Source of the DNA: CAKOSP01 sp964369625
Lineage (GTDB): Bacteria; Bacillota_I; Bacilli_A; RF39; UBA660
Direction: 5' to 3'
NCBI GenBank assembly: GCA_964369625.1
Contig: CAYJFC010000014.1
Coordinates: 1-31,616 of the forward strand
Length of the DNA stretch: 31,616 bases
The translations under genes and the position numbers were made by a program. Below are positions 22,635-31,409 of this stretch, in pieces. Numbering within the stretch: the first letter of the stretch is position 1; each line of letters begins with the position of its first letter. Under the pieces are notes generated by a model. The model searched no databases and was not told the DNA's origin. It saw only the letters and a program-made list of their open reading frames with translations.

Positions 22635-23981
22635 ATGTATGACGGAAAACAAGTAGTAAGAGTAGAAACTAAATATAAACAAAAAGACTTATATAATATA
22701 GGTGCTGAAATGAAAATAAGAAAAGGCACTGGTAATTATGATAAAGATAGATTAGATTTTAATATTAGTTATATTAACTATAATAATAAAAATTTATATC
22801 AAGCAGTTAAACAAAAACTTAGAAATGAAAATATAGAATATCTAAATAAGAAAAATACTAATGTATTAAATGGTATTACATTTACAAGTGGTAATGAATT
22901 TTTTGAAAGTTTAGGAATGGAATTTAAAACTACTGATAGAGTTTATCAAACTGGAGATAAAAAAGGACAATATGTTAAAGTACCTATTATAGAAAAACAA
23001 GAAGATATACCTACTTCAGTTAAATACTATTTTGACTCTTGTATGGAGTTTTTAGAAGGATATGTTGGTAAGAATAATATAATCTTAGCAGAAGTACATT
23101 TTGATGAAGATACACCCCATTTACAAGCTTATTTTATACCAGTTGTAGATGAAGTTAAAAGAAAAAAATATGATAGTAATAGAGTCTTATTAAGAGATGA
23201 TAATAATAAAATAATATATGAGAGTATTAAAGGTAATTTTTTAAATAATGATCAATTTTGGAAAAATAAAGGTGGTAAATTATCTTATGCTAAAATGCAA
23301 GACGATTTTAATAAATTTATAACTGAAAAAGGTTTTAATCTTGATAGAGGTAAAGTTGGAAGTAATAAAGAACATAAAACTAAATTAGAATATCAAGTTG
23401 AAGAAACTAAAGCAGAACTAGATAATTTATTTAAAGAAAAAGAAAGATTAATAAAAGATATCAACAATAAAAAAAATACAATCTCAGAAATTAATAATAA
23501 TGAAGAAGAATTATTAACACCTAAAAAAGTATTAAATCACTACTCTTCTAAAGATGTTGATAAAATAATAACTTATACCAAAGAAATTAAAATTTTCAAT
23601 ACTATTCAAAAAGATGAACTAACTGAAAAAGATAATGTAATTGAAAAATTAACTTTAGAAAATAATAGTTTTAAAAATAATAAAGAACTTGTTATTAGAA
23701 ATGAAAAGATAAAAAAGTTATCTTCTACTATTAAAGAACAAAAGGAAAAGATTAATAATCTAAATGGACTGATAAATATATTAGAAAGTAATATTAAAGA
23801 TTTAAAAAGAACTATTAGTAAGTTAAAATATGTAATCTTTAATATTGGAAAAGCACTTTGCAAAGCATTACGAATTGATAAAAAAAATGAAATAGAAGAT
23901 TATAATGATTTAGCTAATTCTATTAATTATGACTATTATAAACCTAAATCAAATAATAAAGATAACGATATGGAAAGATAA
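22635..23981 (+). CDS. MobV-family relaxase
   Basis: A 448-aa relaxase (Mob/Pre type). The metal-binding signature H155-x-D157-E158-x2-P161-H162 (EVHFDEDTPHLQAY) is intact. Upstream, RVYQTGDKKGQYVKVP lies before the alpha helix with the FEGYVGKNNI-type strand. The N-terminal part carries the MobV N-terminal region (SYINYNNKNLYQAV). Residues about 250-400 form a long Lys/Glu/Asn-rich coiled coil, usual for this family. It nicks oriT for transfer through a helper conjugation system. The SD is AAAGGA, 8 nt before the ATG. It is separated from the ATPase gene by a 150-nt candidate oriT. Confidence 0.9.
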   Translation: MYDGKQVVRVETKYKQKDLYNIGAEMKIRKGTGNYDKDRLDFNISYINYNNKNLYQAVKQKLRNENIEYLNKKNTNVLNGITFTSGNEFFESLGMEFKTTDRVYQTGDKKGQYVKVPIIEKQEDIPTSVKYYFDSCMEFLEGYVGKNNIILAEVHFDEDTPHLQAYFIPVVDEVKRKKYDSNRVLLRDDNNKIIYESIKGNFLNNDQFWKNKGGKLSYAKMQDDFNKFITEKGFNLDRGKVGSNKEHKTKLEYQVEETKAELDNLFKEKERLIKDINNKKNTISEINNNEEELLTPKKVLNHYSSKDVDKIITYTKEIKIFNTIQKDELTEKDNVIEKLTLENNSFKNNKELVIRNEKIKKLSSTIKEQKEKINNLNGLINILESNIKDLKRTISKLKYVIFNIGKALCKALRIDKKNEIEDYNDLANSINYDYYKPKSNNKDNDMER

Positions 23982-23987
23982 TTTAAT

Positions 23988-24043
23988 TATCATGCACTCT
24001 TTATATAAATATTATGTTAATATATAAATAAGAGTGCGTGATA
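23988..24043. repeat. Inverted repeat with att-like arms before the integrase
   Basis: TATCATGCACTCTT (23988-24001) and AAGAGTGCGTGATA (24030-24043), 14-bp arms with one T-G mismatch, around a 28-nt AT-rich loop. The right arm is the exact reverse complement of TATCACGCACTCTT in attL (18168-18181). Possible integrase or excisionase binding sites controlling int, or a weak mob terminator. Confidence 0.7.
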
Positions 24044-24070
24044 GTTTTGTAAGCAAAGGAGGTATTATAA

Positions 24071-25183
24071 ATGGCTACAAGACTATTAGAAGAATATAAA
24101 TGGACTAAAGATGGTCGTAAATGGGTATTTTATACTTGGGTAAAATCTTTAGATGGAAATAGAAAAAAATATGTTTCCAAAGCATTTAAAACAAAAAAAG
24201 AAGCTCTTATTGCAGAAAGAGAATTTATTGCTAATTCAGGTTATATTAGCGAAAATAAAAATATGACTTTTAAAGAATTATATGAGGCATACTATATTTA
24301 TCAAGAAGATAAAGTAAAAGTAACGACTATGAAGACATATAAAGATAGAATTAAATTTATGCAAATGCTTGATAATATAAAACTCAAAGATTTGAATGTT
24401 AATCATTATGAATTATGGAGAAAGGAAATTTCTAAAATTAATATATCTATAATTTATAAAAATGATATTCAAAAGTTTATTAAAATTGTCCTTAACTGGG
24501 GAAGCAAAATGTATAACTTTGATTTTAGAAATTTTTATAATAAAATTCAAAATTTTGTAAATCCAAATGAAATAAAAAAAGAAATGGATTTTTATACTAT
24601 TGATGAGTTTTTGAAATTAATAAGTTTTGAAAATGATTTAAAATATAGATGTTTATTTGAAACTTTATATTATTGTGGACTTAGAAAAGGCGAAGCTAGA
24701 GGTCTTACTTGGGAAGATATTAACTTTGATGATAAAATGCTTAGAGTTAACAAAAATGTTGTTACATTAGAAAATGAAAGTTCAAAATCATATTTCATTA
24801 CAACACCTAAAACTAAATCAAGCGTTAGAACTTTACCTATACCAGATATATTGTTAAAAGATTTAAAAACTTTATATAAAGAAGATTCTAAAAATTATGA
24901 TTTTACTGATAAATGGTTTGTATTTGGTAATATAGACCCTATTACTAATTCAAAGATTAGAACACATAAAAATTCTCTTTGTAAAAGAGCAAATATAAAA
25001 CAAATTAGAATTCACGATTTTAGACATAGCTGTGCTTCACTATTAATAAATAATAATGCAAACATAACTATAGTTGCTAAATATTTAGGTCACACTAAAA
25101 TTGATGAAACATTAAACACATATTCTCATATGTACAAAAATAAACTAAATGATATTGTTGATACAATTAATAAACTTACTTAA
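24071..25183 (+). CDS. int: Tyrosine integrase of the element
   Basis: A 370-aa site-specific recombinase. Residues 1-60 form an arm-binding domain rich in basic/aromatic residues (WVFYTWVKSLDGNRKK...AFKTKKEAL). About 65-165 is the core-binding SAM-like domain. The catalytic domain has all five key residues: R205 (YYCGLRKGEARGL), K247, H315-x2-R318 (HDFRHS), H341 (LGHTK) and nucleophile Y351 (NTYSHM). It is Tn916/phage-like. It would catalyse integration and, with a directionality factor, excision. Strong SD AAAGGAGG. It is the last gene, 123 bp from attR, and follows an att-like inverted repeat. Confidence 0.95.
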   Translation: MATRLLEEYKWTKDGRKWVFYTWVKSLDGNRKKYVSKAFKTKKEALIAEREFIANSGYISENKNMTFKELYEAYYIYQEDKVKVTTMKTYKDRIKFMQMLDNIKLKDLNVNHYELWRKEISKINISIIYKNDIQKFIKIVLNWGSKMYNFDFRNFYNKIQNFVNPNEIKKEMDFYTIDEFLKLISFENDLKYRCLFETLYYCGLRKGEARGLTWEDINFDDKMLRVNKNVVTLENESSKSYFITTPKTKSSVRTLPIPDILLKDLKTLYKEDSKNYDFTDKWFVFGNIDPITNSKIRTHKNSLCKRANIKQIRIHDFRHSCASLLINNNANITIVAKYLGHTKIDETLNTYSHMYKNKLNDIVDTINKLT

Positions 25184-25205
25184 ACTTTTACCAAAAATAC
25201 ATTTT

Positions 25206-25222
25206 GGGTAGTTAGTTGGGTA
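25206..25222 (+). other. Probable right integrase arm-type sites
   Basis: GGGTAGTTAGTTGGGTA, containing the GGTAGTT core and a second GGGTA, in the same orientation as the repeats near the left end (18277-18297). Confidence 0.5.
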
Positions 25223-25276
25223 TGTAAAGTAGTATTAAAAATATACAAAACCCTAGAAAGGCTTATAAATAAAGGC

Positions 25277-25307
25277 AAAAAAAACGAGGATAACTTTCGT
25301 TATCCTC
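25277..25307 (-). terminator. Terminator at the right element boundary (element-derived)
   Basis: On the minus strand GAGGATAAC (307-299), loop GAAA, GTTATCCTC (294-286), then eight T within G/T-rich sequence (284-277). The hairpin begins at the first base of attR. It ends the GT2/YfhO operon after integration. Confidence 0.88.
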
Positions 25308-25355
25308 TTCAGGGGGCAAACTTATACCACGAACTTATAAATTTATATTATATAA
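25307..25355. repeat. attR (49-bp direct repeat)
   Basis: The right copy of the repeat at 18150-18198, with four mismatches in the middle segment. It lies 16 bp beyond the 3' end of the GT2 gene. On the minus strand it contains a TATAAT (25347-25352) but no -35. Confidence 0.85.
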
Positions 25356-25371
25356 GAATTATTTATTATTA

Positions 25372-26313
25372 CTACCTATCGTTTTCAGTTTCTTTAGTAA
25401 TATAGATGGGTCTTTGTTTTACTTCTAAGAAGAGTTTTGCCATATATTGACCAAGTATACCAATAGTAAGAAGCTGCACTCCTCCAATAAATAAAATTAT
25501 ACACATAGTTGAAGGCCAACCACTTACTGGGTCTCCAAATAAAAATGCTCTGCCAAAAATAAATATAAGTGCAATAAAAGAAATTAAAAATATTACAATC
25601 CCAAAAAATGAGGCTAAAGCAAGTGGCATAGTAGAAAAGTTAGTAATACTTTCAAGAGAATAACTAAAAAGCTTCCAAAAGTTCCATTTAGTAGTGCCAG
25701 CAACTCTCTCAGCATTTTCAAATGTAATCCACTTAGTTTTATAACCTACCCAAGAAAATAACCCTTTTGAATATCTATTATATTCTTTAAGTTCCAATAT
25801 GGAATTTACCATTTGCCTTGTCATTAATCTAAAATCTCTAGCACCATCTACAACTTTAGTTTTAGAAATTTTATTAATTAAATTATAATACATTTTTGTA
25901 AAAGTTTTTCTAAAAAAACTATATCCATTTCTACTAACGCTTCTAGTAGCTACGCAGTCATAACCATCCAAAATAATACTATTATACATTTCCTTAAGTA
26001 AATACGGAGGATCTTGCAAGTCAGCATCCATAAGAGTAATATAGTCTCCCTTAGAATTTTCAAGTCCAGCATACATAGCAGCTTCTTTGCCAAAATTTCT
26101 TGAAAAAGATATAAACTTAACTCTTTTATCTTTCTTCGCATACTTTTTTAAAATATCTAAAGTTTTATCACTAGACCCATCATTAATAAACAAAAATTCA
26201 AAATCTAAATCTTTTTTCATCTCATTACTAATTTTATTTATTTCTTCATAAAAATGTGGTATAGCTTCTTCTTCATTGTAACAACTAACAACAACAGATA
26301 ATAATTTTTTCAT
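25372..26313 (-). CDS. GT2 polyprenyl-phosphate glycosyltransferase (GtrB/CsbB-like)
   Basis: A 313-aa membrane enzyme. Residues 1-220 form the GT-A catalytic domain: VVVSCYNEEEAIPHF start, INDGSSDKT, FSRNFGKEAAM at 69-80 and D96-A-D98 binding the metal. Two membrane helices follow (about 230-255 and 263-295), ending with QYMAKLFLEVKQRP, the GtrB/CsbB/DPM1 class signature. The enzyme makes a polyprenyl-phosphate sugar on the cytoplasmic face. Its start overlaps the stop of the YfhO gene by 4 bp (ATGA), so the two are coupled. In Bacillus and Listeria CsbB/GtlB works with GtcA and YfhO to glycosylate lipoteichoic acid; GtcA is not in this window. Sugar unknown. Confidence 0.9.
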   Translation of the reverse strand: MKKLLSVVVSCYNEEEAIPHFYEEINKISNEMKKDLDFEFLFINDGSSDKTLDILKKYAKKDKRVKFISFSRNFGKEAAMYAGLENSKGDYITLMDADLQDPPYLLKEMYNSIILDGYDCVATRSVSRNGYSFFRKTFTKMYYNLINKISKTKVVDGARDFRLMTRQMVNSILELKEYNRYSKGLFSWVGYKTKWITFENAERVAGTTKWNFWKLFSYSLESITNFSTMPLALASFFGIVIFLISFIALIFIFGRAFLFGDPVSGWPSTMCIILFIGGVQLLTIGILGQYMAKLFLEVKQRPIYITKETENDR

Positions 26314-28616
26314 GTACTTCTCCTTTTTATTATTTTAATAATCACCAAAGATATAATAGTACTTACACTAATTAATAAAGATATATCTTTTAGATTATTT
26401 TTATATTCTATTTTTATTTCATAATAACCTTCTTTTATATCAAAACCAATAAAAGATTCATTTACTTTTTCATAATTAATTTTTTCACCGTCAACTTCAA
26501 TATTAAAATTTTCATCAAATGGTATATTTAAAACAAACATTCCATCTTCCAAAACATTTACATCACCATAAATATAATCACCTTTAGTTTTATTCATATC
26601 TACATTAAAATCAGTTACATCATTAATTAAATATTCATCAGTAATTTCATAAATTTTAAAATCACTTATTAAATAATTTCCATTTGAAAATTCAAAATTC
26701 AAATTCTCTTTAGCATTAGTTACATAACTAAATACTTCATTATGATTATAATACTTCCAATTTTTATTAGTAAGCTTATTAGATATATTATTAACATTTA
26801 TACTAAAGTCTTTATTCTTGGGCTGAGCTTCAAAAGTAATTAAAACATAAGAATCACTATCCACACTAATTTCTATATTATTACCAGAATTAGCTAAAAT
26901 GTTATAACCATCATTATCCTCATTAATTTCAGCATTATTAGTACTTATTATTTCATAAGAAACTTCTTCCAAATATTTTAACTCTACATTACTACTCTTA
27001 TTAGAAATAACATTTCCTAATAAATTAATTGATTTATTGTGAACTTTTAAATTATTATAATCACCGAAATTAATATAATTGTTACTAACATAACCAAGTG
27101 ATAACGCATATATATTTTCATATATATTTAATCCATCAATATTAGTAATAAATTTATAATTATCACTTAAAATATTTTCAGTAACAATATATTTTTCTCC
27201 TAAATAAATTTGTGATAATAAATTACTATTTGAAGAAATCATAAATTCGTTTCTATATGGGTTATTATTCTCTAGTGTTTTATAATAAAAGTTCTTATAA
27301 TTTAAGTTTTGAGTTGAAGAATATATAGTAGATCTATACATTCCATCTGACACATTAACAAGCTTTTCATTATTAAATAAATAATTAACTTTATAATAGT
27401 TATCATCATAACCCTTCAAAAATTCATATACTTTTTCTAAAGACTCAGAATTCTTAATATAACTTTCTTTATCTACAAAACTATCTTGTTTATTAACACT
27501 AACTGCAATAAATAAAGATGAAATTGTTATTATTATACAAAAAATAATTTTCAATATTTTAAATTTAAATACATCTTCCAAAAATTTAACAGTAACAAAT
27601 ATTCCAAGAGGAATAAAAGGAATAAGTGATTTATAATCAATATACAAAAAACCATTAAGTATAAAACTAAAAACTGGAATAAACGAAATAAACAAAATAA
27701 AAAGTGATAACATTTTATCTTTAAACTTAAATTTAAATATCGCATATACTAAAGATATCAAAGTAAATACCGATAACCCCATAGAATACGAGTCATATAA
27801 TAGTCCATTACTAGGTATAAATAAATCTATAATATTCACATTACTTCCTGATCCATCTCTGCCGAGAAGTATAACTTCAAATGTTGGTATTAGTATTAAT
27901 GCTCCAATTAATATACTTACAAAAAATGGTACACTTGCTTTTAAAAAGTAGAAAATATTTTCTTTTAAATTAAATTTATTATTATCATAATATCTATAAA
28001 TTAAATAAACAAATAAGGTAGCAAATGCTCCAACGCTAAAGTAAAAGCTAGAGTATATAATCATTACTAAACTAAATATTAAAAGTCCACATCTTTTATT
28101 CTTAATATAGTTATCTATAGCATATAAACCTATTATTAAAAAAGGCATATAGTTTATAAACATTAAATGTCTATGGCTATGAAATAAAATTGGAGAAGCT
28201 GTAATAAAAAGTACAGTTCCTACAAAAGATGAAACTTCAGAAAAATTATGTTTAAGAAAAAATTTATATAATAAAATTGCACTTACTATCGCTGATAAAA
28301 TTAAAACAATAATTAAATAATTAATCATATTTACAAAAGGAAATAAATAACTAAGTAATATCACTGGGTTATAAAGTCCATAATAAGATATATTATAAAT
28401 ATTTTGACCAGCGCCTAAATGAGGCATAAAGTCAGGAAACAAATCTCCAGTTTCATAAAATAAATCTCTTAAATAATCTGGAAAAACAGAATGCTGAATT
28501 ATATAATCAATATTAGATGCAAATAAATTATTTTCTCCGGTAATTATAAAAACTAAACCAAGCTGAGTAACAATTAATAAACTCATTAAACAAAAATTTA
28601 GTTTTCTATTTTTCAT
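26310..28616 (-). CDS. yfhO: YfhO-family GT-C glycosyltransferase
   Basis: A 768-aa polytopic membrane protein. The N-terminal half (1 to about 370) has about 11 membrane helices, preceded by the exposed loop FPDFMPHLGAGQNIYNISYYGLYNPV, a YfhO hallmark. About 380-740 is a large extracellular domain rich in Asn/Tyr/Ser, and one last helix lies at about 745-763. YfhO proteins take sugar from polyprenyl phosphate and attach it to teichoic acid outside the cell. TGA stop at 26310-26312. It starts 3 nt after the histidine kinase stop, so the four genes RR-HK-YfhO-GT2 form one operon. Confidence 0.88.
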   Translation of the reverse strand: MKNRKLNFCLMSLLIVTQLGLVFIITGENNLFASNIDYIIQHSVFPDYLRDLFYETGDLFPDFMPHLGAGQNIYNISYYGLYNPVILLSYLFPFVNMINYLIIVLILSAIVSAILLYKFFLKHNFSEVSSFVGTVLFITASPILFHSHRHLMFINYMPFLIIGLYAIDNYIKNKRCGLLIFSLVMIIYSSFYFSVGAFATLFVYLIYRYYDNNKFNLKENIFYFLKASVPFFVSILIGALILIPTFEVILLGRDGSGSNVNIIDLFIPSNGLLYDSYSMGLSVFTLISLVYAIFKFKFKDKMLSLFILFISFIPVFSFILNGFLYIDYKSLIPFIPLGIFVTVKFLEDVFKFKILKIIFCIIITISSLFIAVSVNKQDSFVDKESYIKNSESLEKVYEFLKGYDDNYYKVNYLFNNEKLVNVSDGMYRSTIYSSTQNLNYKNFYYKTLENNNPYRNEFMISSNSNLLSQIYLGEKYIVTENILSDNYKFITNIDGLNIYENIYALSLGYVSNNYINFGDYNNLKVHNKSINLLGNVISNKSSNVELKYLEEVSYEIISTNNAEINEDNDGYNILANSGNNIEISVDSDSYVLITFEAQPKNKDFSINVNNISNKLTNKNWKYYNHNEVFSYVTNAKENLNFEFSNGNYLISDFKIYEITDEYLINDVTDFNVDMNKTKGDYIYGDVNVLEDGMFVLNIPFDENFNIEVDGEKINYEKVNESFIGFDIKEGYYEIKIEYKNNLKDISLLISVSTIISLVIIKIIKRRST

Positions 28617-28619
28617 ACA

Positions 28620-30545
28620 TTACCACTTTCTAAAAATTATACTTACTTTAAATAAATCTCCATCAATAGTTATATCAAAAATACCATCTTGCAGACCAAC
28701 TAAATTTTCTACAATAGATAAACCAAGTCCACTACCTTCACTATTTCTAGAAGCCTCTCCCCTAACAAATCTTTGCATAAGTTCTTCTTTACTAATATTT
28801 AGTTTATCTTTTGAAATATTTTTAATTTCAATAACAACGTTATCATTTTTTTCAAAAGCATCAATATATACTCTTGTATTTTTCATCGAATATTTAAGTG
28901 CATTACTATATAAATTATCAAATACTCTATAAATATATTTTGTATCAGCTTTAATAAATAAATTCTTATTCTTAAAATTAAAATCTACATCTAAACCAGA
29001 TTTACCAAACTTTTCACTATATTCCCCATTTAACTGATTTATAAGTTCATATAAATTAAGTTTACTTAAATCAATTTTCAAATTCCCAGAACTAGCTTTT
29101 GAAAGTTCTACTAAATCCTCAGTAAGTTTTTTAAGTCTATCTGCCTTACTACTAAGTACATCAATATATTCTAAAACTTTTTTATCTTTTATTTTTTCTT
29201 TTTTAAGCAAATCAACATAATTTATTATTGAAGTAAGCGGTGTTTTTATATCATGCGAAACATTAGTAATAAGCTCACTTTTCATTCTTTCACTTACTAA
29301 CTTAGACTCAAGAGCATCGTTAAATCCACTAGAAATCTTATCTAATTTTTCTACTACTTCTAAATAATCATCTAAATAATCATTTTCATTAATTTTATAT
29401 TCTTTATTCTCATATACATCAGAAATCAAATTTCTAATCTTCATTATCATATTATATCTTTTATAAATAAACTTGCCTATAACAAACCAAATAAATACAT
29501 AAATTAAAAATAAGAAAAAATTAAATCCAACCGCCAGTATTAAAAAGTTAACAAATGCTAAGCAAAATAATATAATAGCGATATATACATTATCTGATAT
29601 TGTATTAAAAAATTTAATAACTAATTTGGCAAATCTATAAACTAAAGTATTTGTGAAAAAACTTCCACTTTTTATTCTTCTAACTACTGAAGCAAGCACA
29701 ATTATAATAATTACATAAATTGGAATCGCTATAAAAATAACTTCTAAATTATAAATATACATATATATATTATAATAATCGTTGCTAATTGCTACAAAAT
29801 ATAAACTTATAAGTGAAATAAGTCCAAGTACTTCAAGTGGTAATTTATCAACTAAATTAGTTTTAATTTTATTACTATCTTTAGATTTACCAATTCCAAT
29901 AAACATAGATACAAGTAAGAATATAATTAAGAGTACTGAAATTACGATATTTATAATCGCTATATCAAAGAAATTTCCAACTATGTCATACCAGATATTG
30001 TTCCAAAAATATTGTGAAGTATAATTTACTTCATCTAAGGAAAAATAAATATCAATATTTTCTAAATCTCTACCATAAAAATAAAAATTACTACCAATAG
30101 TTGATTCCACATCATTATCAATTTTTTTATAATAATATTTTCCATCAACAAAACTTTCATTTATATTCTTAGTATCAATAGAATCTCTATTAGCATAAAT
30201 TATTTTACTCTCATGATCCACATAAGCAAAATCAAAAGATTCATTAACTTCATAAAAATGATTAATTACCCCATATTCTTCTCCATTTATCTGAACAAAT
30301 TCATAGGGTTCATAATAATGAATAGCCTCATCATGCGAGTGAATAATCATATTAACAAGTTCGGTATTCATTTTATCGAAAAAAAATTCAGACTCATAAT
30401 AACTATCAGCTTCATAAGAATTAGTAGTATTATTATCAACTTCGTTTATTACAAAAATATTTATTAAACCAAAAACAATTATAAAAGGCAAAGTGATATA
30501 AGCTATCCATTTTAAAACTATCCATTTTGTATTTTTAATTTTCAT
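28620..30545 (-). CDS. Sensor histidine kinase with multi-helix membrane region
   Basis: A 641-aa kinase. One membrane helix (about 11-33) is followed by an extracellular domain (about 34-195) rich in Tyr/Asn/Asp. Five or so further helices follow (about 196-217, 237-254, 266-288, 320-340, 341-360). The dimerisation/phosphotransfer domain has VSHDIKTPLTSI with His431. The ATPase domain has the N-box DNLYSNALKYS (543-553) and G-box GSGLGLS (604-610). The extra helices are more than the usual two of the VanS/CssS type. It overlaps the response regulator by 11 bp and precedes yfhO by 3 nt; a signal linked to the cell envelope is likely. Confidence 0.9.
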   Translation of the reverse strand: MKIKNTKWIVLKWIAYITLPFIIVFGLINIFVINEVDNNTTNSYEADSYYESEFFFDKMNTELVNMIIHSHDEAIHYYEPYEFVQINGEEYGVINHFYEVNESFDFAYVDHESKIIYANRDSIDTKNINESFVDGKYYYKKIDNDVESTIGSNFYFYGRDLENIDIYFSLDEVNYTSQYFWNNIWYDIVGNFFDIAIINIVISVLLIIFLLVSMFIGIGKSKDSNKIKTNLVDKLPLEVLGLISLISLYFVAISNDYYNIYMYIYNLEVIFIAIPIYVIIIIVLASVVRRIKSGSFFTNTLVYRFAKLVIKFFNTISDNVYIAIILFCLAFVNFLILAVGFNFFLFLIYVFIWFVIGKFIYKRYNMIMKIRNLISDVYENKEYKINENDYLDDYLEVVEKLDKISSGFNDALESKLVSERMKSELITNVSHDIKTPLTSIINYVDLLKKEKIKDKKVLEYIDVLSSKADRLKKLTEDLVELSKASSGNLKIDLSKLNLYELINQLNGEYSEKFGKSGLDVDFNFKNKNLFIKADTKYIYRVFDNLYSNALKYSMKNTRVYIDAFEKNDNVVIEIKNISKDKLNISKEELMQRFVRGEASRNSEGSGLGLSIVENLVGLQDGIFDITIDGDLFKVSIIFRKW

Positions 30546-31245
30546 AATTATTCTCCTTTATATCTTCTACCTTATAGCCTACACCCCAAATAATTTTTAA
30601 ATACCTAGGTTCCTTAGGATTAATTTCTATTTTTTCTCTAATATGTCTTATATGAACTGCAATAATATTTGAAACATCATAACTTTCACTAGCACATACT
30701 TCATTATATATATCTTCCATAGAATAAACTTTCCCTTTATTCTTAAGTAAAAATAAAAGTATATTATATTCAGTTGGAGTAAGCTTAACATTTTTATCTA
30801 GTACACTAACTTTCTTAGTTAAATCATTTATAACTAAATCTCCAGTTCGAAACATATTGTCAGTATTATTTTTTTTATAAAAGTTGTTATACCTTCTAAG
30901 TTGTGAGTTTACTCTTGCAATTAGTTCCATTGGGTTAAATGGTTTAGTAATATAATCATCAGCTCCTACATTAAGACCTTCAATTTTATCATAATCTTCA
31001 CTTTTAGCAGATAACATAATAACAGGAATATTTAGATTTTTTCTAATTTCACTAACAGTACTTAGCCCATCTAAGTTTGGCATCATTATATCAAGTATAA
31101 CTAAATCTATTTTTTCATTACTTAAAACTTTTAATGCATCTACTCCATCATAAGCTGTAAAAATTTCATAATTTTCCTTCTTTAAATAAATTTCAATAGC
31201 TTTAACTATTTCCTTATCATCATCCACAACTAACACTTTACTCAT
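30535..31245 (-). CDS. OmpR/PhoB-family response regulator
   Basis: A 236-aa two-domain regulator. The receiver domain has D8/D9 in VVDDDKE, the phosphoryl acceptor Asp52 in VILDIMMP, Ser80 and Lys102 in TKPFNP. A linker leads to the winged-helix DNA-binding domain (about 138-230), with the LTPTEYNILLFLLKNKGKVYS and IREKIEINPKEPRYLKIIWGVGYK signatures. It is first in the operon RR-HK-YfhO-GT2, so it may activate its own operon and wall-polymer glycosylation. SD GGAGGAA, 5 nt before ATG. Its promoter -10 lies directly after the upstream terminator. Confidence 0.95.
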   Translation of the reverse strand: MSKVLVVDDDKEIVKAIEIYLKKENYEIFTAYDGVDALKVLSNEKIDLVILDIMMPNLDGLSTVSEIRKNLNIPVIMLSAKSEDYDKIEGLNVGADDYITKPFNPMELIARVNSQLRRYNNFYKKNNTDNMFRTGDLVINDLTKKVSVLDKNVKLTPTEYNILLFLLKNKGKVYSMEDIYNEVCASESYDVSNIIAVHIRHIREKIEINPKEPRYLKIIWGVGYKVEDIKENNYEN

Positions 31246-31266
31246 ATGTTTCCTCCATGCGATATT

Positions 31267-31272
31267 ATTATA
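31267..31272 (-). promoter_or_regulatory. -10 element of the TCS-YfhO-GT2 operon
   Basis: TATAAT on the minus strand, 22 bp before the ATG of the response regulator. The -35 would fall in the loop of the terminator at 31274-31305 and is not recognisable, so an activator may be needed. Confidence 0.5.
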
Positions 31273-31273
31273 A

Positions 31274-31305
31274 CAAAAAAATCTTAATAAATTGCTTATT
31301 AAGAT
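31274..31305 (-). terminator. Terminator of the unrecognised gene at the window end
   Basis: ATCTTAATAA (minus, 305-296), loop GCAAT, TTATTAAGAT (290-281), then seven T. It separates that gene from the two-component operon. Confidence 0.85.
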
Positions 31306-31409
31306 TTTCTTAATTTATTTTCTTGTATTTCGCTTTTCCCCATTAATATCCTATAATTTTATTTTTATTTGTTATAACATAGTTTTATGAAGATGAATAT
31401 CGCCATTTT

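Larger units (their letters stand above)
18150..25355. mobile_element. Integrated mobilizable element, about 7.2 kb
   Basis: Bounded by 49-bp direct repeats (18150-18198 and 25307-25355; 45 of 49 identical). Left to right it holds: a three-gene nucleotide-metabolism cargo (minus strand); a gene-free AT-rich stretch with a large inverted repeat; an XRE repressor (minus); then on the plus strand a DUF3173-like protein, a RepA-like ATPase, a candidate oriT, a MobV relaxase and a tyrosine integrase next to attR. There are no T4SS or coupling genes, so it would be mobilised by another element (an IME). It interrupts the space between the P-ATPase and the GT2/YfhO operon. Repeats of GGTAGTT type near both ends are probable arm sites for the integrase. 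Confidence 0.9.

Noticed and set aside
23606..23863. Minus-strand open frame of 85 codons in the relaxase gene
   Set aside because: It mirrors the Lys/Glu/Asn-rich coiled coil of MobV and has a hydrophobic composition only because of the reverse frame.
25307..25355. Small RNA gene made from the att repeat (TATAAT on the minus strand, then a terminator)
   Set aside because: There is a -10 but no -35, and I recognise no known RNA family; attachment site plus operon terminator explains it more simply. Not excluded.
26310..26316. Possible TGA-to-Trp recoding (mycoplasma-type code)
   Set aside because: TGA ends YfhO in an ATGA overlap with the next gene, Trp is written TGG throughout, and all large genes are full length under the standard bacterial code.
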